In this document: positions 1 to 6,327 of the stretch, one piece after another | How positions within the stretch are numbered: the stretch's first letter is position 1 | Layout of the letters: each line of letters starts with the position of its first letter | Source: Acidobacteriota bacterium | GTDB lineage: Bacteria; Acidobacteriota; UBA6911; RPQK01; JADFOI01 | Length of the DNA stretch: 9,378 nt | NCBI GenBank assembly: GCA_030624355.1 | Contig: JAUXKG010000063.1 | Location: 1 to 9,378 of the forward strand | Reading direction: 5' to 3' | Notes under the pieces: model-generated | What the model was told of the DNA's origin: nothing | Seen by the model: the letters and a program-made list of their open reading frames with translations, nothing else | Database searches by the model: none | Made by a program: the position numbers and the translations under genes

Positions 1-258
1 AACGTGGAGATCACAAAACCTTTGGTCGAAATAGGCTTGGGAATCAGCATCATTCCATATCCGGCTGTGGTCAAAGACGGTGAAAAGAAATCTTTGTGCT
101 ACCGGCGTGTTCAGGGAAGGAGGATCTACCGAGAATTGGGTTGGGTCTCTTTGAAGAGTGATTACACCGTGAGGGCATTGAAACAACTGGTGGTTCTCTT
201 TGAAGAAATGAAGGATCAACTCACCCCCTCCGGCCGAGCCCCGGATCACATCAAGTGA
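1..258 (+). CDS. LysR-type transcriptional regulator, C-terminal end (partial)
   Basis: The reading frame is open from the left edge and ends at TGA 256-258, so only about the last 85 residues are present. The segment NVEITKPLVEIGLGISIIP matches the late part of the LysR substrate-binding domain, where family members typically read 'N-v-e-x-x-k-x-l-V-x-x-G-l-G-I-s-i-l-P'. The N-terminal helix-turn-helix and most of the effector-binding domain lie outside the window. The GTG at position 4 is probably internal, not a start. The gene overlaps the next one by 4 bases (GTGA, 255-258), so the two may be translationally coupled. The regulated genes and the effector cannot be told from this fragment. 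Confidence 0.8.
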   Translation, partial: NVEITKPLVEIGLGISIIPYPAVVKDGEKKSLCYRRVQGRRIYRELGWVSLKSDYTVRALKQLVVLFEEMKDQLTPSGRAPDHIK

Positions 259-1163
259 AGGATCAGTGTCCTGTCTGTGCCTGCCCGAACTGGAAGCTGT
301 TCACGACCAGCTTCGACCGCCTTTTTAACCGCCCCGAGAGGATGTGGGAGGTTCGGCGCTGTGAAGGTTGTGGGCTCGGCTGGACTTCTCCCCCCTTGCC
401 GGAAGAGGAGCTTGTCCACCACTACCCACCTGCCTATCTGGGAGACACCGCCCACACGATTGAGGCCTTCCTGGCCGGAACGCTGCAGCGAAGTCGCTCC
501 TGGCGGAGAGAAACCGAAAAAATCGCACTGCTGGAACGATATGTCTCAGGAGGACATATTCTGGATGTCGGGTGTGGCGAGGGAAAGTTCTTGTGGGGGT
601 TGGATTCCAAGAAATGGCAGCGCACCGGAGTTGATTTCGCGGAGGAAGCCCTCCGCCTGGTCAAGGCAAAAATTCACGACATCACCTTGTTAGAAGGGAC
701 CATCTTTTCGCCGCAGCTCCAGGCGAACAAATTCGACGTCATCACATTCTGGCATGTCCTCGAACATCTTCCCGATCCCCTGAAGGTGCTTGAGAGAGCT
801 TATCAGCTGCTTCGCCCCGGCGGCTGGCTCATTATCTCCGTCCCCAATTTTGCCAGCCTGCAGGCCCATTTGTTCGGCCGCTACTGGTATGCCATTGACG
901 TGCCAAGACACCTGTACCACTTTGCTCCCGTTCCCCTCGAAATCCTGCTTAGAAAGGTTGACTTGAGGGTCCACGAGCACCTGTTTTTTTCGCCTATGGC
1001 GAACATCCACAGTCTGAAATACAGTCTCATCTACTGGTCGGAGGCATACTTCGGCAACCGTCTGCCCTACTATCTTCTCAAGCCGCTCCTCTTTGCTTTC
1101 CCTCTACTGGAACGATGGAACGGAAAATACGGCATGCTCACGACCATCGCCAAGAAGGGCTAG
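255..1163 (+). CDS. Class I SAM-dependent methyltransferase with N-terminal zinc-ribbon-like segment
   Basis: This 302-residue protein is a Rossmann-fold methyltransferase of the Methyltransf_23/Methyltransf_11 kind. SAM-binding motif I is ILDVGCGEGKF (about residues 102-112), followed by the acidic strand in GVDFAEEAL. The later motifs are FDVITFWHVLEHLPDP and LLRPGGWLIISVPN, and a VPRHLYHF stretch is typical of this subgroup. The N-terminus has C5-x2-C8 (also C10) and C36-x2-C39, a likely zinc ribbon. Family members often act on sugars, lipids or small metabolites; the substrate is not readable here. The start is GTG 255, which overlaps the LysR stop as GTGA; no good ribosome binding site is visible, consistent with coupling. 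The methyltransferase call is firm; the target is unknown. Confidence 0.9.
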   Translation: MKDQCPVCACPNWKLFTTSFDRLFNRPERMWEVRRCEGCGLGWTSPPLPEEELVHHYPPAYLGDTAHTIEAFLAGTLQRSRSWRRETEKIALLERYVSGGHILDVGCGEGKFLWGLDSKKWQRTGVDFAEEALRLVKAKIHDITLLEGTIFSPQLQANKFDVITFWHVLEHLPDPLKVLERAYQLLRPGGWLIISVPNFASLQAHLFGRYWYAIDVPRHLYHFAPVPLEILLRKVDLRVHEHLFFSPMANIHSLKYSLIYWSEAYFGNRLPYYLLKPLLFAFPLLERWNGKYGMLTTIAKKG

Positions 1164-1168
1164 AGCCC

Positions 1169-1189
1169 GCTGACAGCTGACACCTGACC
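1169..1189. repeat. Tandem heptamer GCTGACA, about 3 units
   Basis: Six bases after the methyltransferase stop are the units GCTGACA, GCTGACA and CCTGACC in exact 7-base register. The complement of the unit is TGTCAGC, the same core seen in the other heptamer tracts of this window. No function is evident. The rest of the 160-base gap up to the sigma factor is AT-rich, with TATACT at 1311-1316 but no convincing -35 partner. Confidence 0.7.
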
Positions 1190-1323
1190 ACCGGATTCAG
1201 GAATTCCAACTGAACAAAAACCTTTTCTTTTCACTCCAACCTATAACCAGATGCTGTAATTTCGTTTTTTTCGGCACTTAGAATGAAAATTTCTGGCTCT
1301 CATCCCGTAATATACTCCTGAGA

Positions 1324-1923
1324 ATGGCCAAAACAGACAAGGAATTGGTGGAGGCCACTCTTGGGGGTGAAAACCAGGCTTTTGCCGTGATTATTGAACG
1401 CTATCAAAGACTGGTCTTCAGCATCATCTACCACTATATGGGGAGTCGAGACGAGGTTGAGGATCTGGCTCAGGAGGTGTTCTTGAAGGTATTTCGATCT
1501 CTGGGCACCTTCGATACCGAGCGTTCGATGAAATCGTGGGTGTCCCGGATCACAGCCAACACCTGTCTGGACGAAATGCGGAAGGCGCACAGACGCAGGA
1601 CGAGTCTCTTTTCGGATCTGGCGCTAGCTGACGGGGAGCGGATTGAACACTTCTTCACCCAGTTCAACCAGCCGCATCAGTTGACGGAGGTTGAGGTCGA
1701 GGAACTCTTTGGTCTTCTCGAAAAGGTGATGGGCCACCTCAATAAGAAGGACAAGATGGCCTTTGTACTTCGCGAACTGGATGGGCTGGAATATCCGGAA
1801 ATTGCCGAGGTACTTGAGACGACAGAACTGGCTGCTCGAATTCGGGTCAGCCGTGCCAAGAAAAGGCTGCATGAAGAATTGCACCGAATATTGTATTCTC
1901 AGGGGAACTTGACAGATGGATAA
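1324..1923 (+). CDS. RNA polymerase sigma factor, ECF (RpoE-like) family
   Basis: This 199-residue protein is of normal length for an ECF sigma factor. Region 2 spans about residues 19-92, with AFAVIIERYQRLVFSIIYHY, the core-binding DLAQEVFLKVFRSL segment and the -10 recognition helix around FDTERSMKSWVSRITANTCLDEMRK. Region 4 spans about 131-187, with LEYPEIAEVLETT and a helix-turn-helix ending RVSRAKKRLHEEL. The start is the first in-frame ATG; its ribosome binding site is weak. The 3' end overlaps the anti-sigma gene by 8 bases (ATGGATAA), the usual coupled arrangement that keeps sigma and inhibitor in balance. The regulon is not known; the neighbouring envelope genes are possible targets, but I found no shared promoter motif I would defend. 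Confidence 0.95.
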   Translation: MAKTDKELVEATLGGENQAFAVIIERYQRLVFSIIYHYMGSRDEVEDLAQEVFLKVFRSLGTFDTERSMKSWVSRITANTCLDEMRKAHRRRTSLFSDLALADGERIEHFFTQFNQPHQLTEVEVEELFGLLEKVMGHLNKKDKMAFVLRELDGLEYPEIAEVLETTELAARIRVSRAKKRLHEELHRILYSQGNLTDG

Positions 1924-2347
1924 GGAACATCTCTCTCTTGAAGAATTAGATTTTGACGATCCCGTCGACCAGTCCCATCTGGATGAGTGTGAGGACTGCC
2001 GCAAACGACTTGAAGTGTTTCGCTTCCTGGGGTTCCAGGTTAAGTCAGCACCTCGAATGGAGGCTCCTCCGTTCTTTGCTCAGCGGGTGGCCCGCCTGGC
2101 CCAAGAGGCGAGGACGCCCTTCTCCTTGCTGCTCGGGCGAGCCGCCCGGCAAATGGTCCCTGTTTTTACCGCTCTGATACTGGCCACCTGTCTCTGGCTC
2201 TACCAACTGCCAAATGGGGAGTCTGCAGCCTATTCTTCAGAACTCCTTTTTGAGCAGTCCCAGCAACTCGACGTTTCTCTGGAATCTGTGTTGAATGCTC
2301 TTGCAGACACAGCGGAGGAGGGTTTACCCCTTGAAGAACCGGAGTAA
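1916..2347 (+). CDS. Zinc-finger (ZAS-type) membrane anti-sigma factor
   Basis: This 143-residue protein has the ZAS signature H-x3-C-x2-C at H21, C25 and C28 (HLDECEDC), with H5 a candidate fourth zinc ligand. One hydrophobic stretch (about 80-98, MVPVFTALILATCLWLYQL) is a likely transmembrane helix. The tail of about 45 residues would be periplasmic and acidic. Known relatives hold their ECF sigma inactive at the membrane until a signal triggers release or proteolysis. The gene starts inside the sigma gene (8-base overlap) and itself overlaps the next gene by 17 bases. Function is assigned from the motif and position; overall similarity to a named protein cannot be judged here. Confidence 0.85.
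   Translation: MDKEHLSLEELDFDDPVDQSHLDECEDCRKRLEVFRFLGFQVKSAPRMEAPPFFAQRVARLAQEARTPFSLLLGRAARQMVPVFTALILATCLWLYQLPNGESAAYSSELLFEQSQQLDVSLESVLNALADTAEEGLPLEEPE
2314..2322 (+). promoter_or_regulatory. Strong Shine-Dalgarno (GGAGGAGGG) deciding a TTG start
   Basis: GGAGGAGGG lies inside the anti-sigma reading frame, with 8 bases between it and TTG 2331. It is the best ribosome binding site in this operon and places the start of the third gene at TTG 2331. The upstream in-frame ATG at 2295 would put the purine run within the coding region and add an arginine-rich leader before the membrane span. Confidence 0.65.
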
Positions 2348-2771
2348 GGCGATCCTTTGGATACTGACGACGTTCTCGCTGGGAGCGGTTTTTGGAGCCC
2401 TTGTGGAGTTCATGTGGATCAAGTCCGAGTTGAGGCCGGGTTGGGACCACCGGGTTCAACAGATGCACCAGCAGCAACCCCCGCCCGAACGAGTTCTCAA
2501 CCATCTGTCCAACCTGCTGGATCTCGATGATGCTCAAGAAAGCGAACTGAACCAGGTTTTTGAGGAGAGTCGTCATCACCATCGTCAGGTTAACCGTCAT
2601 TCCAGAGATCGCTATCAAACTATTCGAAGACAGACACAGGAACACATCCGGTCGATTCTAAGACCGGATCAGGTCGAGAAATTCGAGGAATTTCTGAGGC
2701 GGCGACAACAAAGAAGGGAAAACGACTCATCCCGCCGGCAAGGCCGTCGAAATAAGCAGGCTGACCGCTAA
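2331..2771 (+). CDS. Membrane-anchored periplasmic helical protein, Spy/CnrX-like putative stress or metal sensor
   Basis: From TTG 2331 the protein has 146 residues. A basic N-terminus (KNRSK) is followed by one membrane span (about 7-30), then a hydrophilic, helical periplasmic domain. That domain carries ESRHHHRQVNRH (H82-H84, H90) and LRPDQVEKFEEFLRRR (about 110-125), which resembles the L-T/R-P-x-Q repeat of Spy/CpxP/ZraP/CnrX-type proteins. The C-terminus is very Arg/Gln-rich. In the Cupriavidus cnr system a membrane-anchored sensor of this general type works with an anti-sigma and an ECF sigma factor. Here it is third in an overlapping sigma/anti-sigma operon (17-base overlap), suggesting a signal-input or accessory role. 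The stop codon lies inside a heptamer tract. The His cluster hints at metal binding but does not prove it; a chaperone role is an alternative. Confidence 0.65.
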   Translation: MKNRSKAILWILTTFSLGAVFGALVEFMWIKSELRPGWDHRVQQMHQQQPPPERVLNHLSNLLDLDDAQESELNQVFEESRHHHRQVNRHSRDRYQTIRRQTQEHIRSILRPDQVEKFEEFLRRRQQRRENDSSRRQGRRNKQADR

Positions 2772-2780
2772 CCGCTGACA
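2760..2780. repeat. Tandem heptamer GCTGACC/GCTAACC/GCTGACA containing a stop codon
   Basis: Three units in 7-base register: GCTGACC, GCTAACC and GCTGACA. The middle unit supplies the TAA stop (2769-2771) of the sensor-like gene, so the last residues (QADR) are partly encoded by the repeat. The unit is the same as that at 1169-1189. Confidence 0.65.
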
Positions 2781-2803
2781 AAAGCACCCAATAATCCCTG
2801 TCA

Positions 2804-2837
2804 ATCCATGGTATTCATCCGTGTCCGTTCGTGTCAG
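2804..2837. repeat. Short degenerate repeat of the ATCCGTGTC type
   Basis: The stretch holds ATCCATGG, ATCCGTGTC and GTTCGTGTC, an approximate 10-base periodicity. Similar ATCCGTGT-type runs occur between genes in several bacterial phyla (general knowledge, not searched). It lies in the 134-base gap before the beta-barrel gene. Low complexity makes a chance origin possible. Confidence 0.35.
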
Positions 2838-2905
2838 CCTTTTCTCTCTCAGCAACATCTATTAGTATCTGTGTCTTTGCACCCTTGACGCAGGGAGTAC
2901 AAGTT

Positions 2906-3622
2906 ATGCGCCGATACTGTTTTCCGGTCCTCTCAATTTGGATCCTGCTGACCCCCGGAGTCCTGGCTCAGGGCATGGCCGGCCCGCCGGAGAACAAATG
3001 GGAGTTTTCAATCTTCACCGGGGTCAGCTTCCTGGGAGACGGCACTTTTGTAACACCCATTGAAGGGGGTGGCACCCAGGACGTCGATTTGAATTTCGAC
3101 TCAAGCTACCTGATCGGGGCCCGCATCACGGAAAACCTGGGAGATCATTTCGGGGCCGAGTTCGAGTACACGCTGGCCAACCAACCCTTGTCGTTTGTCA
3201 ACCTGAGCCCGATGGTCCCCGTTTTGGACTTGGAACACAAGATTCACAAACTGTCCTACAGTGTTCTCTTCTATCCCATGGACCGCAAAGAGCGGGTCCG
3301 TCCCTTCGGATCCATCGGACTGGGGACCTCTTTCTTCCACATCGCCAGCGATTCCCGAGACGAAGCTCTCCTCCAGGGAGTCGACTTGAAGGGCCGGTGG
3401 AAACTGGCATTCAGCTTCGGGGCGGGGGCCAAGATCCAGATGGGACGCAACTGGGGACTCCGTTTCGATGTCCGGGATCAGGTCACCGGTGTCCCCTCCT
3501 TTGGCCTGCCTGCCCAGGCTCCTCTGGAGAATGGTGGAACAGGCCCGGGTTTCCGACCCAGCGGAACCTACCACAACTGGCAGCTGGGTGTAGGCTTTAT
3601 GTACACGTTTGAACCTCGATGA
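2906..3622 (+). CDS. Outer-membrane beta-barrel protein
   Basis: The start is ATG 2906, preceded 8 bases away by AGGGAG; the longer frame from GTG 2831 would add 25 residues ahead of an obvious signal peptide. The 238-residue product begins MRRYCFPVLSIWILLTPGVLAQ, a signal peptide with probable cleavage after LAQ or nearby. The mature part is rich in alternating, aromatic-flanked strands: KWEFSIFTGVSFLGDG, YLIGARITENLGDHFGAEFEY, KLSYSVLFYPM, VRPFGSIGLGTSF, LAFSFGAGAKIQM, WGLRFDVRDQV and YHNWQLGVGFMYTFEPR. This is the pattern of a small eight- to ten-strand barrel of the OMP_b-brl class. Barrels of this kind serve adhesion, stability or transport; no specific role is readable. It may head a three-gene block with the TPR and unknown genes. 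Confidence 0.85.
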   Translation: MRRYCFPVLSIWILLTPGVLAQGMAGPPENKWEFSIFTGVSFLGDGTFVTPIEGGGTQDVDLNFDSSYLIGARITENLGDHFGAEFEYTLANQPLSFVNLSPMVPVLDLEHKIHKLSYSVLFYPMDRKERVRPFGSIGLGTSFFHIASDSRDEALLQGVDLKGRWKLAFSFGAGAKIQMGRNWGLRFDVRDQVTGVPSFGLPAQAPLENGGTGPGFRPSGTYHNWQLGVGFMYTFEPR

Positions 3623-3647
3623 ACCTCCAAGCCCAAGGCCAAATCCC

Positions 3648-4868
3648 GTGACCCACTGGTTGTTTTCCCGCCGACTTCTTCTCCTGCTCCTCATAGTTGG
3701 CTGCGGCTGCCACTGGCTGCCTGCTCAGAATTTGCGCGACCCCGAATTCACGGCTCAAGCCCTGGAAGGACTGGATCTCCTCCACAACCTGGACCACGAT
3801 CTGGCCAGCGAATACTTCAAGGATTTAAAATCACAGTATCCCGAACACCCGGCCCCACCTCAGTATCTAGCCCACACGATCTGGCTGCGCGAGCTATTCA
3901 GGCGGCATGAATTGAAGCTCGATCGATTTACTGCTCCCGGCTCTTTTGACAAGCGTTCAGACACAGCCATGGCAGCCAGCGACCGGCAACTGTTCTTCGA
4001 CAACATTGCAGAATGCCAGAGCCTGGCCAGTAAGATTCTGGAGGAGGTCCCTGGCCACAAGGATGCGCGCTACTTCATGGGTTTATCAGAAGGGACTCTA
4101 GGAGCCTTTGCCTTCACCATTGACGGAAACAGAGGCCGGGCATTCAAGCATGGGAAGAAGGCCTATCGACAGCATAAGGATCTGGTGACGGAGGATCGCC
4201 AATACCACGATGCCTATATGAGCATCGGATTGTACGAATATATCGTCAGCAACCTTCCCTGGTACATCAAATGGCTCGCTACCATCATGGGCTACCACGG
4301 AAGTGAAGAACAGGGACTGGAATACCTGTCACTGGCAGCCAAGAAGGGCATATATATCACCACCGACGCCAGCGTTCTGCTGATGGTGTTGCTGGTTCGC
4401 GAGGAGCGCTTTGAGGAAGCTCTCAACCTTGTCACGGGTCTTCGTCAGAAACATCCCCGCAACTATCTCCTTCACTTGAATAGAGCCCGAATTCTGGAAT
4501 ACATGGACGCAACCGATCAGGCAGTGCAGGAGTACCGGCGTATTGTTGAACTGGTTGAATCCAAGACACCCAATTACCAAAAACTCCCGCTGAGCTCGTT
4601 TTACTACGAACTTGGAGAGAAACTATTGAAACTCAGGCGGCATCGAGAGGCTCTGTTGCAGTTTCAAAAAGCGATCGCACACTCCGACACCTCGGATCGA
4701 CAGAGGGCTATGTTGCACCTCAAGGCCGGCCAGACTCACGACATTGAGGGAGAGCCAACTGAAGCAATACCCCATTATGAACAGGTCCTCCGGCTTGAAG
4801 AATTCGCAAACTCTCACGACATCGCACGAAAGGCCCTGGAGAAACTAGCAAGGAAGATCGACCAGTGA
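3648..4868 (+). CDS. TPR-repeat protein with signal peptide, possible lipoprotein
   Basis: I place the start at GTG 3648 (AAGG 9 bases upstream), giving 406 residues; a TTG at 3609 would add 13 residues and overlap the barrel gene. The N-terminus has SRRLLLLLLIVGC, a signal sequence with a lipobox-like I16-V17-G18-C19; signal peptidase I cleavage near LPAQ is the alternative. The C-terminal third holds three recognisable TPR-like helical pairs: about 268-302 (NYLLHLNRARILEYMDATDQ), 312-347 (FYYELGEKLLKLRRHREALL) and 348-384 (LHLKAGQTHDIEGEPTEAI). The middle is helical with many aromatic residues. TPRs scaffold protein-protein contacts, so a periplasmic assembly role with the adjacent barrel is plausible but inferred. 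The gap to the barrel is 25 bases; to the next gene, 4 bases. Confidence 0.8.
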   Translation: MTHWLFSRRLLLLLLIVGCGCHWLPAQNLRDPEFTAQALEGLDLLHNLDHDLASEYFKDLKSQYPEHPAPPQYLAHTIWLRELFRRHELKLDRFTAPGSFDKRSDTAMAASDRQLFFDNIAECQSLASKILEEVPGHKDARYFMGLSEGTLGAFAFTIDGNRGRAFKHGKKAYRQHKDLVTEDRQYHDAYMSIGLYEYIVSNLPWYIKWLATIMGYHGSEEQGLEYLSLAAKKGIYITTDASVLLMVLLVREERFEEALNLVTGLRQKHPRNYLLHLNRARILEYMDATDQAVQEYRRIVELVESKTPNYQKLPLSSFYYELGEKLLKLRRHREALLQFQKAIAHSDTSDRQRAMLHLKAGQTHDIEGEPTEAIPHYEQVLRLEEFANSHDIARKALEKLARKIDQ

Positions 4869-4872
4869 CGAG

Positions 4873-5307
4873 ATGAGCGGGCACCAGATCAGACCGGCTG
4901 CATTGAAGATGGCCTGGAAAATGCTCCGCACGATCTTCCCTCAATACTCCGTTTCCAAAAAAGATGCCGACCGGCTGCTGATGGCGGTCACCATCATGGC
5001 CCTGGAAGATCTCAAAAGACGTCAGGTGGTGGAGTGGAACAAGCTTCTGCCGCCTGAGACCGTGATTGTCTTTCGGGAAAGGTCTGTTAGAAGGGACGCC
5101 GCTGAGGCCCCGATCGTCTTGAAGCAAGACTACTCACAACAGGAAATTGACCTGGTGGCCGAACTGGCCGAAGAGATTTTCATCGCCTGTCATCTACCTG
5201 AAATCGAAATAGCAACTTTGTATACGGCCCTTCCCTGTCTGGGCCTTCACGCGATCCAGGACCATCTGACCTGGAACAAGGCCCCTCCTTTTCCGGAACT
5301 GGGGTAG
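4873..5307 (+). CDS. Conserved-looking hypothetical protein, 144 residues
   Basis: I do not recognise this family. The protein is soluble and mainly helical, with no signal peptide or membrane span. Features visible are LKMAWKMLRTIFPQYSVSKK near the start, a basic LKRRQVVEWNKLLPPETVIVF segment in the middle, an acidic helix SQQEIDLVAELAEEIFIAC, and a Trp/Pro-rich end. The ATG is 4 bases after the TPR stop with only a poor ribosome binding site, which suggests translation coupled to the TPR gene. ATG 4909 is an alternative start. The tight spacing argues it is real and works with, or is regulated like, the TPR protein. Confidence 0.6.
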   Translation: MSGHQIRPAALKMAWKMLRTIFPQYSVSKKDADRLLMAVTIMALEDLKRRQVVEWNKLLPPETVIVFRERSVRRDAAEAPIVLKQDYSQQEIDLVAELAEEIFIACHLPEIEIATLYTALPCLGLHAIQDHLTWNKAPPFPELG

Positions 5308-5321
5308 TGGCTGGTTAGATC

Positions 5322-5349
5322 GATTGTCGATTGTCAATTGTCGATTGTC
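5322..5349. repeat. Tandem heptamer GATTGTC, 4 units
   Basis: Units GATTGTC, GATTGTC, AATTGTC and GATTGTC run without interruption just after the 144-residue gene. Read in another phase the unit is TGTCGAT, sharing TGTC and the 7-base period with the TGTCAGT/TGTCAGC tracts elsewhere in the window. Confidence 0.8.
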
Positions 5350-5353
5350 GGAT

Positions 5354-5424
5354 CTGGGATTATGCTAAGTTGTCGTGACGAAGTGCTGCAGCCGCCGCGC
5401 TGACTGCGGCACTGCAGTAGACAA
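5354..5424. repeat. Palindromic intergenic element, short copy (copy A)
   Basis: This stretch is a shortened, inverted relative of the element at 8875-9029. AAGTTGTCGTGACGAAG (5367-5383) is identical over 17 bases to the complement of 8990-9006. The segment 5404-5424 matches the complement of 8901-8921 at 20 of 21 positions. The left end, GGGATTATGC, resembles the terminal repeat of the long copy. About 70 bases of the long copy's centre and its far terminal repeat are missing. Inside, CTGCAGCCGC can pair with GCGGCACTGCAG, leaving a 2-base bulge. It occupies a convergent gap and ends exactly at the DUF4159 stop codon. Confidence 0.75.
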
Positions 5425-6156
5425 CTAGTGGGTCATGGCATACACGATATAGTTAATGCCCAATTGGAAAGCCAGATTGACGTATTTGCGGGGATAGGCC
5501 GTCGCCTCGGCCCACTCCCAGGCGTCTCCCAGATCCACATTGTGGTTGATCATCACCATCAAACGTCCTTCTTCATCCTGGATACCCATATAGCGGGCCC
5601 GGTAGCCTCCCTTCTCCCAAGTTCTTCCGCTGTAGAGAAACTGAAGACCGGGCACCTGAATGAGCTCTTCAATATCGTAGAAACAATGAAAGATGGGATG
5701 ACTGACAGAAAGCTCGAAGGGTTCATATTCGGGGAGAACCTTCTTCATCTGTCGGTAGAAATGTTGCCACTCATACTCACCATGAAAGTCGTCCACAACC
5801 AAGAATCCACCGCGAAGAAGATACTCTCGTAACCGGTCCGCTTCTTGTCTGGAGAGCTCCATATAGCCGACCTCTACGGCGTACAGGAAAGGGTATTGAA
5901 ACAACTCTGCATCTGAGAGAGGAAGGGCTCGGTTCTTTGTGTTGACGAAACCAAAATCGGTGAGTTTTCGCAGAGCGTACAGGAACTGCTCATCGGCCTT
6001 GGGATAGTCAACAGCCCAGGCCTCACCCATCCAGCCCGAGCCTGAGTAGACAAGTCGCAGAAAGGTAAATTCCGCCTGCATCCGGATCTCCGGCTGTTTG
6101 GGTTGATCGCCCGAAAATAGCAGCAGCGGAATCAAGAGTAGAACACTTTTAATCAT
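5425..6156 (-). CDS. DUF4159 domain protein, exported
   Basis: The protein has 243 residues. It opens with MIKSVLLLIPLLLFSGDQ, a short signal or anchor sequence. The remainder fits DUF4159: AEFTFLRLVYSG, DYPKADEQFLYALRKLT, PFLYAVEVGYMELS (89-102), LRGGFLVVDDFHGEYEW (about 114-130), SVSHPIFHCFYDIEEL and MVMINHNVDLGDAWEWAE. The alternating hydrophobic strands and conserved Gly-Gly-Phe-Leu-x-x-Asp-Asp suggest a flavodoxin/glutamine-amidotransferase-like fold. The biochemical role of the family is not established. It is downstream of aconitase on the same strand, but a 187-base repeat-rich gap argues against simple cotranscription. A TATAAT 15-20 bases before the start hints at its own promoter. 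Confidence 0.8.
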   Translation of the reverse strand: MIKSVLLLIPLLLFSGDQPKQPEIRMQAEFTFLRLVYSGSGWMGEAWAVDYPKADEQFLYALRKLTDFGFVNTKNRALPLSDAELFQYPFLYAVEVGYMELSRQEADRLREYLLRGGFLVVDDFHGEYEWQHFYRQMKKVLPEYEPFELSVSHPIFHCFYDIEELIQVPGLQFLYSGRTWEKGGYRARYMGIQDEEGRLMVMINHNVDLGDAWEWAEATAYPRKYVNLAFQLGINYIVYAMTH

Positions 6157-6170
6157 TGAGGTCGCCAGCT

Positions 6171-6201
6171 ATTATATCGATAAACCTGACCCGGTAGACA
6201 A
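6171..6201 (-). promoter_or_regulatory. Candidate sigma-70-like promoter for the DUF4159 gene
   Basis: On the minus strand TATAAT lies at 6176-6171, with TTGTCT at 6201-6196 and a 19-base spacer, longer than ideal. Transcription would begin only about 8 bases before the ATG, leaving almost no leader. No Shine-Dalgarno is visible before the ATG, so a near-leaderless message is possible. Match quality is modest. Confidence 0.3.
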
Positions 6202-6229
6202 CTGTCAGCTGACACCAGACAGCTGACAG
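6202..6229. repeat. Perfect 10-bp inverted repeat built from heptamer-like sequence
   Basis: CTGTCAGCTG (6202-6211) and CAGCTGACAG (6220-6229) form a perfect 10-bp stem with the loop ACACCAGA. The arms are copies of the CTGACAG/CTGTCAG heptamer core in opposite orientation. The following bases to about 6300 hold degenerate CTGACC-type units. There is no T run, so this is not a typical intrinsic terminator. Confidence 0.6.
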
Positions 6230-6327
6230 GCGGCGTCAGTCAAACCAGCGACCCGGAACCTCACACCTGACCGCTGCCCCCCGACCGGCTGACCGACTGG
6301 TCAAAATTCAGACTGAGTCGATGGCCC

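Noticed and set aside
1..1163. A functional LysR-methyltransferase regulatory pair
   Set aside because: The overlap shows coupling only; the LysR gene is cut by the window edge and no substrate or operator can be seen.
1225..1323. An ECF-type autoregulatory promoter before the sigma gene
   Set aside because: GGCACTT (1273-1279) loosely recalls an ECF -35 box, but no -10 motif at the right distance is shared with the region before the barrel gene.
3101..3694. A 197-codon minus-strand frame across the barrel gene
   Set aside because: The plus-strand barrel has a signal peptide, ribosome binding site and strand pattern; the reverse frame has none of these.
5322..5349. CRISPR-like repeat
   Set aside because: The units are 7 bases and directly adjacent, with no spacers and no cas genes nearby.
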